Positions 1 to 9,483 of a stretch of 64,000 nt of DNA are shown one piece after another. Below the pieces are notes generated by a model. That model saw only the letters and a list, made by a program, of their open reading frames with translations. It ran no database searches and had not been told where the DNA came from. Positions within the stretch are counted from its first letter, which is position 1. The number at the start of each line of letters is the position of its first letter. The translations under genes were made by a program, and so were the position numbers. The stretch lies in the NCBI GenBank assembly GCA_964431495.1, contig CAYSJU010000003.1, positions 1 through 64,000 of the forward strand, read 5' to 3'. This stretch comes from CAYSJU01 sp964431495 (lineage in GTDB: Bacteria > Omnitrophota > Gorgyraeia > Tantalellales > Tantalellaceae).

Positions 1-1
1 A

Positions 2-2254
2 ATCGGGACCGAGGGAGCGATCGATGAAGCCTTTGACAAGACCATGGCTGCGGTACTCAGGCAGAAACAGATCGTTGATCTGAGGGCCACCCCTCTCAAA
101 AATGAGGATGATAACAACCTGGTATTTTACGCGTGGGGAGGAGAAGCAAATGCCATGCTTTTGGACAGGCCGGATGAAGAAAAACCCATCGCGGAAGTCT
201 GGAGCAACTCTACCCAGCCTACCGGCGACCGGGGCCTTTTCTCGACCATACCGGGAACAGAGATCAAGGTGGGCGATGTTGAGGTTCCCTCACTTACCCT
301 GAAAGAGCTTCTCGAAGCCAATCCGGATATGGTAGGTAAACACATAAAATCCAAACCCATGTTCGTAAAGACATTGTGCACCAGATTTCCGCCCAAGGTC
401 TACATGGGATTCAATAAGAAGATAGAAGAAGCAGACGGGAAAGAGGATTGTAAGAACGCGCTGAAACGCGAACGCCAGTTGATGGTGGAGCTTATGGGAA
501 ATTTTAAGGATGGACTGACAGAGGATGAATTCAGGAACATATTCATGCCAAGGTATGAAGAATGGGTCACCCTGCAGTCTGGGTCTAAGCAGGGCTGGGC
601 AAATGAGAGCTTGCCCGCTCCTGACATATCCGTGATCATGAAGCAGGGTTATGACGTGGAGGCGAAGTTCAAGGAGATACGCGAGACCAGGGCCCGGATA
701 GCCAGTTATCTGAACGTTATAGACCTCAAACCGGGACAGGTCATACTGTCCCCGGTTGGGCATCCGCACGGGATCTTCGGATTATCCATCCAGGGGCATC
801 TGCCAGGGACGCACCCGGAAGCAAAGAACGAGGCATGGTTGATCATTTCCGCGGGCAGAAACGCCGCCGGCGAGGAACAGATCATACTTGTTGAACCGCA
901 GCAGATGGCGAACGTGACCTACGGCATTGCTGATTTCAATACACCAATTGTATTTGATGAGGAAAAAGGCGCTGTTAAGATGAGAAAAGACCTCAGGTCC
1001 AAGCTGGATAAGATCACGGACGTGGTGCCGGAGACCGATGAGGAATGCCTCGATGTCATGATGGATAATCTCTTCAAAATGGAAGGATTTGATGATAACA
1101 GCAGTTTTGACATCACGGATCGGGTGCAAGATATAACAGCCCGGTATCCGAACGCGGTCAATGCTAAAGTCGAGTCCTGTATAGAGGGGACATATGGGGA
1201 TGTATGGCCACAGGAGTTGTTTGTGGCAGAAAGGATAACCCTTGGTGTAGATAAAGACAAAAAGTCAAGCGTTGAAGTCGCGCCCGTGGAAGACCTTTAT
1301 CATGAACTTCTTGTTACCAAAGGAACAGTAACGATCAGGCAGCCGCATAAAGAACCTTTCCTTTTAAGACAGGGGAGCTCTTTGTATGTATCGGCTCTTA
1401 TAAAGGATAATTACACCATTGAAATTCTACCCGGACAAGAGGCAGAGGTTGTCAGGTTCTATCCGGGCAAAGATATAAATAAGGTCCTGGAAACAGCACC
1501 GGAAATTGACGAGATGCAATTAGGAAGTGAAAATGATCCAGAACCATATGAAGAAGAGTTTGACCCCGGTAAATATGAGCCCATGGTCAGGGAGATCGCG
1601 CAGGCATTTGGCGCGAACGTCACTGACTATAAAAGCAAGCCGTGCGTTATATTTGTCCAGCAGGAGATGAAACTGGCTGAAAAGTCCGTCAGAAGGTTCA
1701 TCGAGGATGTGTACGGCAAGGATTATTATGAAAAGATCAGGTTCGTGCAGTTCACCAGCCTGGATGAAATATCCGCAAAAGCAGAACAGATGGCACAAAA
1801 GATGCCGGGTTATACGCACGCTGTAATCGCGTTCAAGAGCGAGGTGGAAAAGTATGACTCCACGAGCGCGGAATGGAAACAGGTGAAAGGTATCCTGGCA
1901 AACTCACCTATCCTAACGGTTGGAGACAAGGCATTGGACAGGGGAGACAGACTTGTTTACAGAACAGAACTACTGGCAACAGCGATCATGGCGGCAAATA
2001 CGACCAGGGAGGATATACAGCAGAAGTCAAGCCGAGCCATGTCATTATTAAGAGCCATAACAGCTCTAAGCGGGAATAAAGCTTTGACCGTGGATGACCT
2101 GAACGATCTCTTGTCAGCAGAGAGTGCGTCCGATGAGTCATTACGTAACAGGCTTGCAAGATTGGTAAATGACCTGTTACTGGATGTGCCGGTTGAAAAG
2201 GTCAAAATGGACAATGCGCTTGAGAATGAACGCAAGATCCAGTGGGCAGCATAA
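2..2254 (+). CDS. Secreted-type protein with degenerate phosphomannose isomerase fold, 5' end outside window
   Basis: The frame is open from base 2, so the ATG at 44 is probably internal and the gene starts upstream of the window. The first ~480 residues follow the PMI layout of the intact enzyme at 12905: an AEVW-type start, a KELLEANPDMVG helix, a FVKTL strand, and a second cupin with SPVGHPHGIFG where PMI has PQGTLHALG. The Q-x-H metal site is replaced (VYMGF), so catalysis is doubtful. Residues ~510-736 form an alpha/beta plus helical C-terminal domain ending ERKIQWAA, which resembles the tails of the giants at 2455 and 46162. No signal peptide is visible because the start is missing. The fold assignment is by motif comparison within this window; the function is unknown. 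Confidence 0.7.
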   Translation: MGTEGAIDEAFDKTMAAVLRQKQIVDLRATPLKNEDDNNLVFYAWGGEANAMLLDRPDEEKPIAEVWSNSTQPTGDRGLFSTIPGTEIKVGDVEVPSLTLKELLEANPDMVGKHIKSKPMFVKTLCTRFPPKVYMGFNKKIEEADGKEDCKNALKRERQLMVELMGNFKDGLTEDEFRNIFMPRYEEWVTLQSGSKQGWANESLPAPDISVIMKQGYDVEAKFKEIRETRARIASYLNVIDLKPGQVILSPVGHPHGIFGLSIQGHLPGTHPEAKNEAWLIISAGRNAAGEEQIILVEPQQMANVTYGIADFNTPIVFDEEKGAVKMRKDLRSKLDKITDVVPETDEECLDVMMDNLFKMEGFDDNSSFDITDRVQDITARYPNAVNAKVESCIEGTYGDVWPQELFVAERITLGVDKDKKSSVEVAPVEDLYHELLVTKGTVTIRQPHKEPFLLRQGSSLYVSALIKDNYTIEILPGQEAEVVRFYPGKDINKVLETAPEIDEMQLGSENDPEPYEEEFDPGKYEPMVREIAQAFGANVTDYKSKPCVIFVQQEMKLAEKSVRRFIEDVYGKDYYEKIRFVQFTSLDEISAKAEQMAQKMPGYTHAVIAFKSEVEKYDSTSAEWKQVKGILANSPILTVGDKALDRGDRLVYRTELLATAIMAANTTREDIQQKSSRAMSLLRAITALSGNKALTVDDLNDLLSAESASDESLRNRLARLVNDLLLDVPVEKVKMDNALENERKIQWAA

Positions 2255-2325
2255 TGCTTAAGTAGAGACAGAAAGAGCCTGGATATAGCCATTAGTTAAA
2301 GCATAAAAAAGGAAGAATTTATCTA

Positions 2326-2354
2326 TTGACTTATTCCTGTATTCCGGGTATAAT
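2326..2354 (+). promoter_or_regulatory. Sigma70-type promoter of the 2288-aa giant
   Basis: TTGACT (2326-2331), a 17-nt spacer and TATAAT (2349-2354) lie ~100 nt before the ATG at 2455. The rest of the 200-nt gap after the previous gene is AT-rich leader without another recognisable feature. Confidence 0.8.
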
Positions 2355-2454
2355 TACTCTAAGGTAAGAGAAAAAAAAGCAAGATACAACGAGTTGGTTT
2401 AAGATTTTTTTAAAAACGGCAGAAGCTAAAAAACATAAAAGGGGTAAAAATATT

Positions 2455-5400
2455 ATGAGTTCACGGAGATTCACAAGATCTACACTTTGCAAAATACTAA
2501 GTGTAGTTATGGTAATGACCTTCTCTTTCTCCAATTTTGGATTTGCCGTTACGCAGGACGATATTAAAGCAGCGGCGATAGAGGAAGCTGAAAGGGCTGT
2601 GACCTCAGAATTGTCCATCGACGATATCGGCATTGCCATTGACAGCGGCACGGTAAAGACAAGATATAAAGGAGAGAACGGTAAGGTTATTATACATATA
2701 CAGGACGCCCACTGCAATTACGAGGCACAGCAGAACATATACAGAATGCTGGACCAGCTTGTCAGGGAATGCGGTATCAGCATGATCTCCGTTGAAGGGG
2801 CTGAGGGCGTTGTGGACACTTCATGGTTCAAGGCTTTTCCTGACGCTGAGATCCGCAAAGAGGTAGCCACATATTTCATGAAAAAAGGCGAGATTACAGG
2901 AGCGGAATTTTTCTCCATCATCTCTGATTATAAAGGCCTTATATTCGGCGCGGAAGACAGAGAGGATTACGTTACAAACCTCAAAGTCTTTACCAAGACC
3001 TATCCTTACAAAAGTATCATAGAGAATTTCTTTCTTGACGCACGCACTGTCACCAACAGTTTGAAAGGGATGATCTATCCGCCTAAACTCAAAGAGCTGG
3101 ATCTGAAGATAAGGGAGTTCGAAGATAAAGAGATCGAGCTCAGCGATTTCGCCTCTTATCTCAATGAGTGCCTCAAAAAGAACAATATCTCCGTGAAAGA
3201 ATATCCCAACTTCGGGAAACTTGTCAACACCCTGGAGTACGAGAGGAAGATAGATTTTGACACGGTTGACCAGGAGCGCAGCATGTATATTGACGTCCTG
3301 AGTGAAAAGATGTCAAAGGAGGAAATGACCGACCTTGTTACGTATAGTATCAGGTTCAAGAAGGGGCATATACGGGCGGTTGATTTTTATTCCCACCTCA
3401 GGGATAAGGCAAAAGAGCATAATATTGACATGCTGAAGGATTTTCCAAGCCTTTTTTACTATTACATCTATACAAAATTGTATGAAGGGATCGATAACGA
3501 GGGGCTGTTCAAGGAAATGGACAAGATAGAGAGTGTCCTCAAGGATAAGATGTTCACGGATGATACCCAGAGGACCCTGGATAAATATTCCGTGATAATT
3601 GACATGTATATAGGCCTTGTGAATATTGAGCTCACCAATGATGATTATGATCTTTTTAAAGAAGACAACGGGGAAGGTTCCCTGGATGAGATCATTAATT
3701 TCCTTGGAGGATTATGCTCAAAATACGGCCTCAATTATTCCATAGACACCGTGCCGGCCGCGATAAGCGAGAACATCCCGAACATGGTCAAGTTCTATGA
3801 GGTGGCCATGAAGAGGGACCACACCCTTATCAACAATACCCTCCAGGAGATGGACAAGGGGGACGAAAAGATAAGCGTTCTCATAACCGGCGGGTTTCAC
3901 ACCAAGGGTATAAAGCATATCCTGGAAAAGGAAGGCGTCTCCTATGTCGTGGTAATGCCAAAGATCACCAAGGATGTGGAGACCCCGTATATACAGGTGC
4001 TTACCAACCAGAGGACTTCCCTGGAAGATATCTTTACTGAAAGCGCGATACCGGCCACTGCCTCTGAGATGGCAGGTGCGAGCAAGGAGCCTGTCCGGTC
4101 CGAGGGCGAGATGCTTGCCCCGGTCATAAGAATAGGGTTTAGCATACCTTTATTAATAGGCGATCCCGCGCAGAAAACCGAGCTTGCAAAATGGTCCGAA
4201 GAGATCGGAGCGGTTCCCGGCGCTGAGACGCTTGAAGAGTCTGCTGAAACCGCTTTGGATGGAATAGTCGGAGAATTCACAAGACTCTGGCTCGATAAAG
4301 TAAAAGGAACCATGCAGAAACAGCTCGGGCCGGAAAAAGGGCCTGAAGAATGGAACAGGTTCATAGATGATGATATTCTCTGGGATATGCTCCGCTCAGC
4401 GTATTTGGGTAAATACGCCGAAGCCGGGATAGGCATACCAGATCTTATAGAGCAGCTTATCATGCGCAAGTTTGATGAATTCAGGACCAAAGAAGAAGAG
4501 ACGCGCTCGCCAGGGACCGAGGCTGTGAGGGAAGAAGAGCTGTCGCTTACGTCCATAGAGGCCGAAGCCATGAACGAGGCCATTAAGGCCACCATAGAGG
4601 CCGGAAAGTATGAGGAAGTGCCGGATCCGCTGGGACTCGGGACTTTTGTCGTTCTGGACGATAAGACATATGAAGAGAACGCAAGGAAATACAATGCGCC
4701 TCTGGATGTTGAATGCCATCCGGGGACCAGAAGAACGAGAGATCTGTTCGAAAGGGACGAGATCACTTATGACCAGGTGGATAAACGGTTCTATCTAAGG
4801 AAGTCGTTATACGACAATCTTTCCGATAACGAGAAAGAGGTCTTTGCCCGTCACGAAGAAATGCACATCCAGATCGCGCTCGGGCTTAAGAACGTGCCAC
4901 GGGACATGAGGGAAGAGGATTTTGTGAACACTCAGCCCGGCTGCGACGTCAGGCCCATCATGGCTGACAAGTTTGACAGCGTGCCTCACATGGAAAGGCT
5001 CCTTGCTAAATACGGGGACACGGCAACGGATTACATAAAAGAGCAAAGAGTGGAGATAAGAAGGCTTGAGGATCGGGGGACAGAAAGGGCATTGGATGAA
5101 GCCGGCCGTCTTAAGGATGAGCTGGATCAATGGGTCAGGGATAACTATAAGGAAAGAAAGGAACTGGCAGAGGTCTCTACTGGTGTTACCCCGGAAAATC
5201 TTGCTGCCGACCGCGATTACTGGCTTAATTATAGAGATCCGCTTGAACTCGCTAATGAAAGATTCCGCATGCTCACGGATCTTGTTTTATATAACCTGAG
5301 TCTCAGCCCGTCTGGCAGCACAAGGGGCGGTCCGGTTTTAGCTTTTGAAGATAAGATAAAGGCCGAGAATGAGAGACACAGGCGAGGAATATCTCCGGAA

Positions 5401-8400
5401 GCAGTAGCTGTGTTCAGGGTGCCTGGATATCCTTATCCGATAAGGCTTACAGCCGAGCAGGTAAGACTGGGATGGGAAAGCAAAGAACTTGATATTATTA
5501 TAAGAGGTTCCGTAATATCCGGTGACACCGTGCTTTTGCCGGGTTCAAATGTCGTTGACAGTGTTGTCAATGATTCGCAGGGTAAAATAGTGGCCAAGCA
5601 ATCTTATATTGAATCAAGCACTGCTCCTGAAATAGACGCGCATAAGAGCATAGTGTTGGGAGCGATAGATAAGAAACCCATAAGATTCAGGAGGAGGGTC
5701 GTAATTGATTCGTTCAGGCCCAAGATCAGGGATGCAAGGTTTCCCGAGGGGCAGACCCGGTCGGTTCTTCCTCTTGATTTCGATTTGGAAACACAAGGAG
5801 AAATATATTCAGGTTCCGACAGGTATTCACCTCAAGGGATACGTAGCCTGCCGTTTGACAGACCCGGGATTGAATCTCTTGAAACCCGGATAAGAATAGA
5901 AACATTTCAACACATGATAACCAGGCAGAAATATTTAGCCGGGGTCATGCCGCTCGAGTTGACCGCCGAAGGCGCTAAAGGGCCTGTTGTTGAAATGACG
6001 GACATGGAGACCTATATCAATACCAGGGCATTCATTGAATATCTTAAAGAAACAGGGGGATTAGCTAAAGGTAGAGATATTGTATATGTTGGCGGGGATC
6101 TGCGGCCAAGCAGTCCGAGAATAATGTCCACGGTGGCTCAAGCGATCACTGATTCCGGATACGACGTAATATTTTTTGGTTTTGTTCCTTCTTCAGCTCT
6201 TGCGAATGAAACTTATGTCAATGACAAGCCCAGTGTAATGGTCACCGGCAGTGAAGCTCCGGCTGAGATAACCGGTCTGGAGTTCATGAAAAAGAAGGGT
6301 GAAAGTCTTACTGTTAAAGAAGTAAGCGCCATAAAAGAGAATATTGTTAAGATCAGAGGGGAAGAATATGCTAAAAGCTGGAAAAAATCACGGTTTGATG
6401 AAGCCAGCATGTTCAAAGCCGGACAGAAAAGAGAATATGCTATGGCTGATCTGGTTAAATATCAAAATTTAGCGGAAGAAGAATACTGGGAGGCGCTTCG
6501 TAAGATGTTCCCCGGGCAGCCGCTTAAAGGCAAGAAGATCGTTTTTTACGAGCATTCAGTAACCGGCCGGGATCTTATAAAGAAGATCTTTGAGTGGCTC
6601 GGGGCCGAGGTCATAACCATAGGAAGAAGCGAGGAATTTGTATCCATAGAGGAGATCCCGCAGGCGATACTGGAAGAAGCCAGAAAGCACGAACCGTTTG
6701 CCATTATTTCAACAAATGCTGATGCTACGAGGCCTTTCCTGGTCAATGAGAACGGTGAGGTTGTTCCAGGGGAGCAGATCGCCGCCCTTGCCGCTGTGTT
6801 CCTTGAGCCGTCTTTTGCGGCAGTCCCGGCAGTGATTAATGAAGCGGTGATAGGCGTCCTGGAAAGCCACGGCATAAAGGTCGTGCAGACACCGTCAGAT
6901 ATTGCAAGCCAGATGAAAGCCATAAGAGACTACGTGGATACCGAGCCAAAGGCAAGCGCGATTAACATTGAACAGGGAGGGGGAATTCTGATCGGAAATG
7001 AAGGTCCTGGCCTTGGCGGCCGGCCGCTTCCGGTCATCCCACACTGGGATGCTGTGGTGTCGTTGGTTTCGGCAATAAGCCTGGCCGCGCAGGAAGGAAA
7101 ATCCATGTCGCAGCTGACCAAAGAAACATTTCCTCCGCGCTACAGACACGCGGGTGTTTTTACGGAGTTCAAACCGCTGTTCAATAAGGAGGGTGAAGAA
7201 GCAATAGCCCTTATGCGGGAAAGGATGAAGGATTTTTCATATTCCTACCCGGTCACGGGAATTAGAGCTTTTGATTTTGAAACTAATATGGTTACCACCC
7301 TCAAACCTGATACATTTGAAGTCCGGTGGGAGAGAGCACATACTATGATAGAACCCGCGGATTCCGATATGTGGAAGGGATGGTTTACGATTAAGGAAAA
7401 TCTGGAGAAGATATTCAAGGCTGAAGGCTTACCGGAAATAAAAGCTATAGACATCCTCGAAGGATTGAAGATAACCTTTATGAACGGCGAAGTCGTGCAT
7501 CTCATGCCTTCTGAGACAGCGCCTGAGTTCAGATATTCCGCCATTGCTGAGACACCGGAAAGGGCTGTTAAGCTCGTTGAGATCGGCGTGATGAGAGTGA
7601 TACCCAATATATTGGGTGTTGGACGTGTGGTCAGAGAAATAAGGACACCTGGGCTTGCCGCGGTCAGGAAAGTACCCGAGGCCGGCGCTCCTGAAGAGAG
7701 TCTGGTGAACGCTGTTCTTGAAAGTAAGCCGGTATATATCAGAGCGGAGCAGGGGCCCAGGCTCGCGGAGTTCGTTCCCGAGGAAATGCTGGGCAGAGAA
7801 TTTGTTAATACTTTTGGGAACGTTTTTCCCGGGATCGAAAAAATAGAGGAGGCAAATATTCCCAGGGGCCTTGAACTCAGCAGGATCACACTGGAAGAGA
7901 ACGCTGAATCAGCAGTTCCAGAAGTCCCCGGTTTTCACAGGCTTGCTGTTGTTAATGGTGCGGCTGAGGTGATTATAAATGGTGAGAGATACCAGATACC
8001 CGGTACGGCAGCAGGCGCTGAAATAATGGTTATCCCGGCGACCGTCAAAGAATACAGGATAGTAGCAGCTGATGAGGGGGCGGAGATCATTGATATATAT
8101 GCTGCCATACCAGAGAAATATTATGCAGGCATCTATGAACAGGGCGAGAAAATTCCTGGAGTAGACGTACCTAAATACACAAAATCAATGGTCATCGAGG
8201 ATTATGGTGAAGTTTCAGAGGAAGTTGAAATCATACAGATCAACAATCATGAAGTAAGCCCTCCTGAGATCATTGGTGAACGCCCGCATGAGATCATTAT
8301 CCAGCAGGGCGAATTAGGGATAACCCATCCCGTTACCGGGAAACCACTGCCGGGCCCTGACGGGACTCCTGCTGTATTTACAAAAGGTGATATTTTGACC

Positions 8401-9321
8401 GTTACCAAGAAAGGCATTAAAAGCAAAGTTACAGGCGAGGAATTCAGTTTTCTGCAGATAGAACTCGCCGTAGATTATAAACTCGTAAGACGAAGCGAGG
8501 AACCCGTAATTGTTAAAATATCTTATGAGAAGGCGGATTATGAGGAACCCGTGTACGCCGTTTATGAAGCTGTCATGAAACATATGCCAACGATCGTCGG
8601 TAAGCCGATCGATCTCATACTTCCGAAGCAGATGTTCGTTCCCGGTGAGGATGTAGGGTCAAGGAAATGGGAAGAGGAACAGCTGAATAACTATGTGGAA
8701 GCATGGTACAAGACGACCGGGCAGATGCCGGCTTATAAAGCGATCCTCAAGGAATACAGTGTTGATTCAATAATAAGGATCGCGGTATATGACGCTACCA
8801 CAGAGGTTGACGCGGAGAGAGGATTGCTGAACGCCTCTGGTATAGCTATCAGAGATAAGGCAGTTGCGGTGCTGGGAGCCACGTCCACGAACATAACAGG
8901 TGCTGACAGGACAGATGAGAAAGTAAATGCTTTTCTCGGCCGCGAAGACCTAAGGGTGATGGCTATCCCGGATCTTGCCGAGATAGAAGGCCAGGGTTGG
9001 TTCTTTGTAAGGGAAGTAGAAGGGACCGCGCTTCTTCAGGCAGGTCTTAATCCCGATGCGATCGATAACAGGGAATCAATAGCTCTTGATATGCAGAAAT
9101 TGATGTCCCAGCTGACCAGAAGAACTGTTTCAATAAATGATCTGTACGCTTTGCTCCCTTTTAATCAAATACCCGCGGATCTGAGGCGCGAGATAAATCT
9201 AACAGACCCGTTCGCGTGGATACGCTACCTGCTGGACAAGTTGCTCCTCCAGATGCCGATCCAGCCGTATAACGCTTATAAGGATCTGGAATCAAGACGC
9301 AAGATCATGTGGTCAGTATAA
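2455..9321 (+). CDS. 2288-aa secreted multidomain protein with pseudo-enzyme copies of the downstream mannose-phosphate operon
   Basis: The N-terminus has a basic, hydrophobic signal peptide (residues 1-~32). Residues ~75-490 form a ChaN/TraB/TIKI-like domain with HIQDAHCN (H86) and TGGFH (H482); the same domain is in the protein at 54414. A zincin-like HEEMH lies at 800-804. Residues ~1015-1110 resemble the C-terminal beta-helix of the nucleotidyltransferase at 9484. Residues ~1175-1715 are a phosphohexomutase fold: the serine loop reads TGSEAP (S1266), the metal loop NADAT (1421-1425) replaces DGDSD, and the phosphate loop is PSETAPEF (1685-1692). Residues ~1750-1885 match PMI but lack the metal-binding middle. 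A cupin-like stretch follows, then a C-terminal domain ending RRKIMWSV. It is predicted to be exported and catalytically dead in the sugar-enzyme domains. The role is unknown; sugar binding is one possibility. Confidence 0.8.
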   Translation: MSSRRFTRSTLCKILSVVMVMTFSFSNFGFAVTQDDIKAAAIEEAERAVTSELSIDDIGIAIDSGTVKTRYKGENGKVIIHIQDAHCNYEAQQNIYRMLDQLVRECGISMISVEGAEGVVDTSWFKAFPDAEIRKEVATYFMKKGEITGAEFFSIISDYKGLIFGAEDREDYVTNLKVFTKTYPYKSIIENFFLDARTVTNSLKGMIYPPKLKELDLKIREFEDKEIELSDFASYLNECLKKNNISVKEYPNFGKLVNTLEYERKIDFDTVDQERSMYIDVLSEKMSKEEMTDLVTYSIRFKKGHIRAVDFYSHLRDKAKEHNIDMLKDFPSLFYYYIYTKLYEGIDNEGLFKEMDKIESVLKDKMFTDDTQRTLDKYSVIIDMYIGLVNIELTNDDYDLFKEDNGEGSLDEIINFLGGLCSKYGLNYSIDTVPAAISENIPNMVKFYEVAMKRDHTLINNTLQEMDKGDEKISVLITGGFHTKGIKHILEKEGVSYVVVMPKITKDVETPYIQVLTNQRTSLEDIFTESAIPATASEMAGASKEPVRSEGEMLAPVIRIGFSIPLLIGDPAQKTELAKWSEEIGAVPGAETLEESAETALDGIVGEFTRLWLDKVKGTMQKQLGPEKGPEEWNRFIDDDILWDMLRSAYLGKYAEAGIGIPDLIEQLIMRKFDEFRTKEEETRSPGTEAVREEELSLTSIEAEAMNEAIKATIEAGKYEEVPDPLGLGTFVVLDDKTYEENARKYNAPLDVECHPGTRRTRDLFERDEITYDQVDKRFYLRKSLYDNLSDNEKEVFARHEEMHIQIALGLKNVPRDMREEDFVNTQPGCDVRPIMADKFDSVPHMERLLAKYGDTATDYIKEQRVEIRRLEDRGTERALDEAGRLKDELDQWVRDNYKERKELAEVSTGVTPENLAADRDYWLNYRDPLELANERFRMLTDLVLYNLSLSPSGSTRGGPVLAFEDKIKAENERHRRGISPEAVAVFRVPGYPYPIRLTAEQVRLGWESKELDIIIRGSVISGDTVLLPGSNVVDSVVNDSQGKIVAKQSYIESSTAPEIDAHKSIVLGAIDKKPIRFRRRVVIDSFRPKIRDARFPEGQTRSVLPLDFDLETQGEIYSGSDRYSPQGIRSLPFDRPGIESLETRIRIETFQHMITRQKYLAGVMPLELTAEGAKGPVVEMTDMETYINTRAFIEYLKETGGLAKGRDIVYVGGDLRPSSPRIMSTVAQAITDSGYDVIFFGFVPSSALANETYVNDKPSVMVTGSEAPAEITGLEFMKKKGESLTVKEVSAIKENIVKIRGEEYAKSWKKSRFDEASMFKAGQKREYAMADLVKYQNLAEEEYWEALRKMFPGQPLKGKKIVFYEHSVTGRDLIKKIFEWLGAEVITIGRSEEFVSIEEIPQAILEEARKHEPFAIISTNADATRPFLVNENGEVVPGEQIAALAAVFLEPSFAAVPAVINEAVIGVLESHGIKVVQTPSDIASQMKAIRDYVDTEPKASAINIEQGGGILIGNEGPGLGGRPLPVIPHWDAVVSLVSAISLAAQEGKSMSQLTKETFPPRYRHAGVFTEFKPLFNKEGEEAIALMRERMKDFSYSYPVTGIRAFDFETNMVTTLKPDTFEVRWERAHTMIEPADSDMWKGWFTIKENLEKIFKAEGLPEIKAIDILEGLKITFMNGEVVHLMPSETAPEFRYSAIAETPERAVKLVEIGVMRVIPNILGVGRVVREIRTPGLAAVRKVPEAGAPEESLVNAVLESKPVYIRAEQGPRLAEFVPEEMLGREFVNTFGNVFPGIEKIEEANIPRGLELSRITLEENAESAVPEVPGFHRLAVVNGAAEVIINGERYQIPGTAAGAEIMVIPATVKEYRIVAADEGAEIIDIYAAIPEKYYAGIYEQGEKIPGVDVPKYTKSMVIEDYGEVSEEVEIIQINNHEVSPPEIIGERPHEIIIQQGELGITHPVTGKPLPGPDGTPAVFTKGDILTVTKKGIKSKVTGEEFSFLQIELAVDYKLVRRSEEPVIVKISYEKADYEEPVYAVYEAVMKHMPTIVGKPIDLILPKQMFVPGEDVGSRKWEEEQLNNYVEAWYKTTGQMPAYKAILKEYSVDSIIRIAVYDATTEVDAERGLLNASGIAIRDKAVAVLGATSTNITGADRTDEKVNAFLGREDLRVMAIPDLAEIEGQGWFFVREVEGTALLQAGLNPDAIDNRESIALDMQKLMSQLTRRTVSINDLYALLPFNQIPADLRREINLTDPFAWIRYLLDKLLLQMPIQPYNAYKDLESRRKIMWSV

Positions 9322-9348
9322 TACGGCTTATTCAGTTACCCATCATGC

Positions 9349-9380
<32 letters not shown>

Positions 9381-9388
9381 ATATCCAC

Positions 9389-9417
9389 TTGGCAAACTGC
9401 TGATTTTATCATATACT
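9389..9417 (+). promoter_or_regulatory. Promoter of the mannose-phosphate operon
   Basis: TTGGCA (9389-9394), a 17-nt spacer and TATACT (9412-9417), just after the terminator and ~67 nt before the start codon at 9484. Confidence 0.75.
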
Positions 9418-9433
9418 AACAAGGAAAATGCAG

Positions 9434-9454
9434 GGGGTCGATTTATCGAACCCC
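9434..9454 (+). promoter_or_regulatory. Short hairpin in the leader of the mannose-phosphate operon
   Basis: GGGGTCGA and TCGAACCCC can pair around a TTTA loop with one bulged A, 15 nt before the AAGGAG ribosome site. The pairing is seen; a regulatory role is only a guess. There is no T-tract, so it is not a standard terminator. Confidence 0.35.
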
Positions 9455-9483
9455 AAAAAAGGGGACGCAAGGAGTTGAAACGC

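Noticed and set aside
3942..4766. 274-codon Ser-rich minus-strand frame inside the giant
   Set aside because: The Ser/Leu-rich composition is what the complement of an acidic helical gene gives; no start signals.
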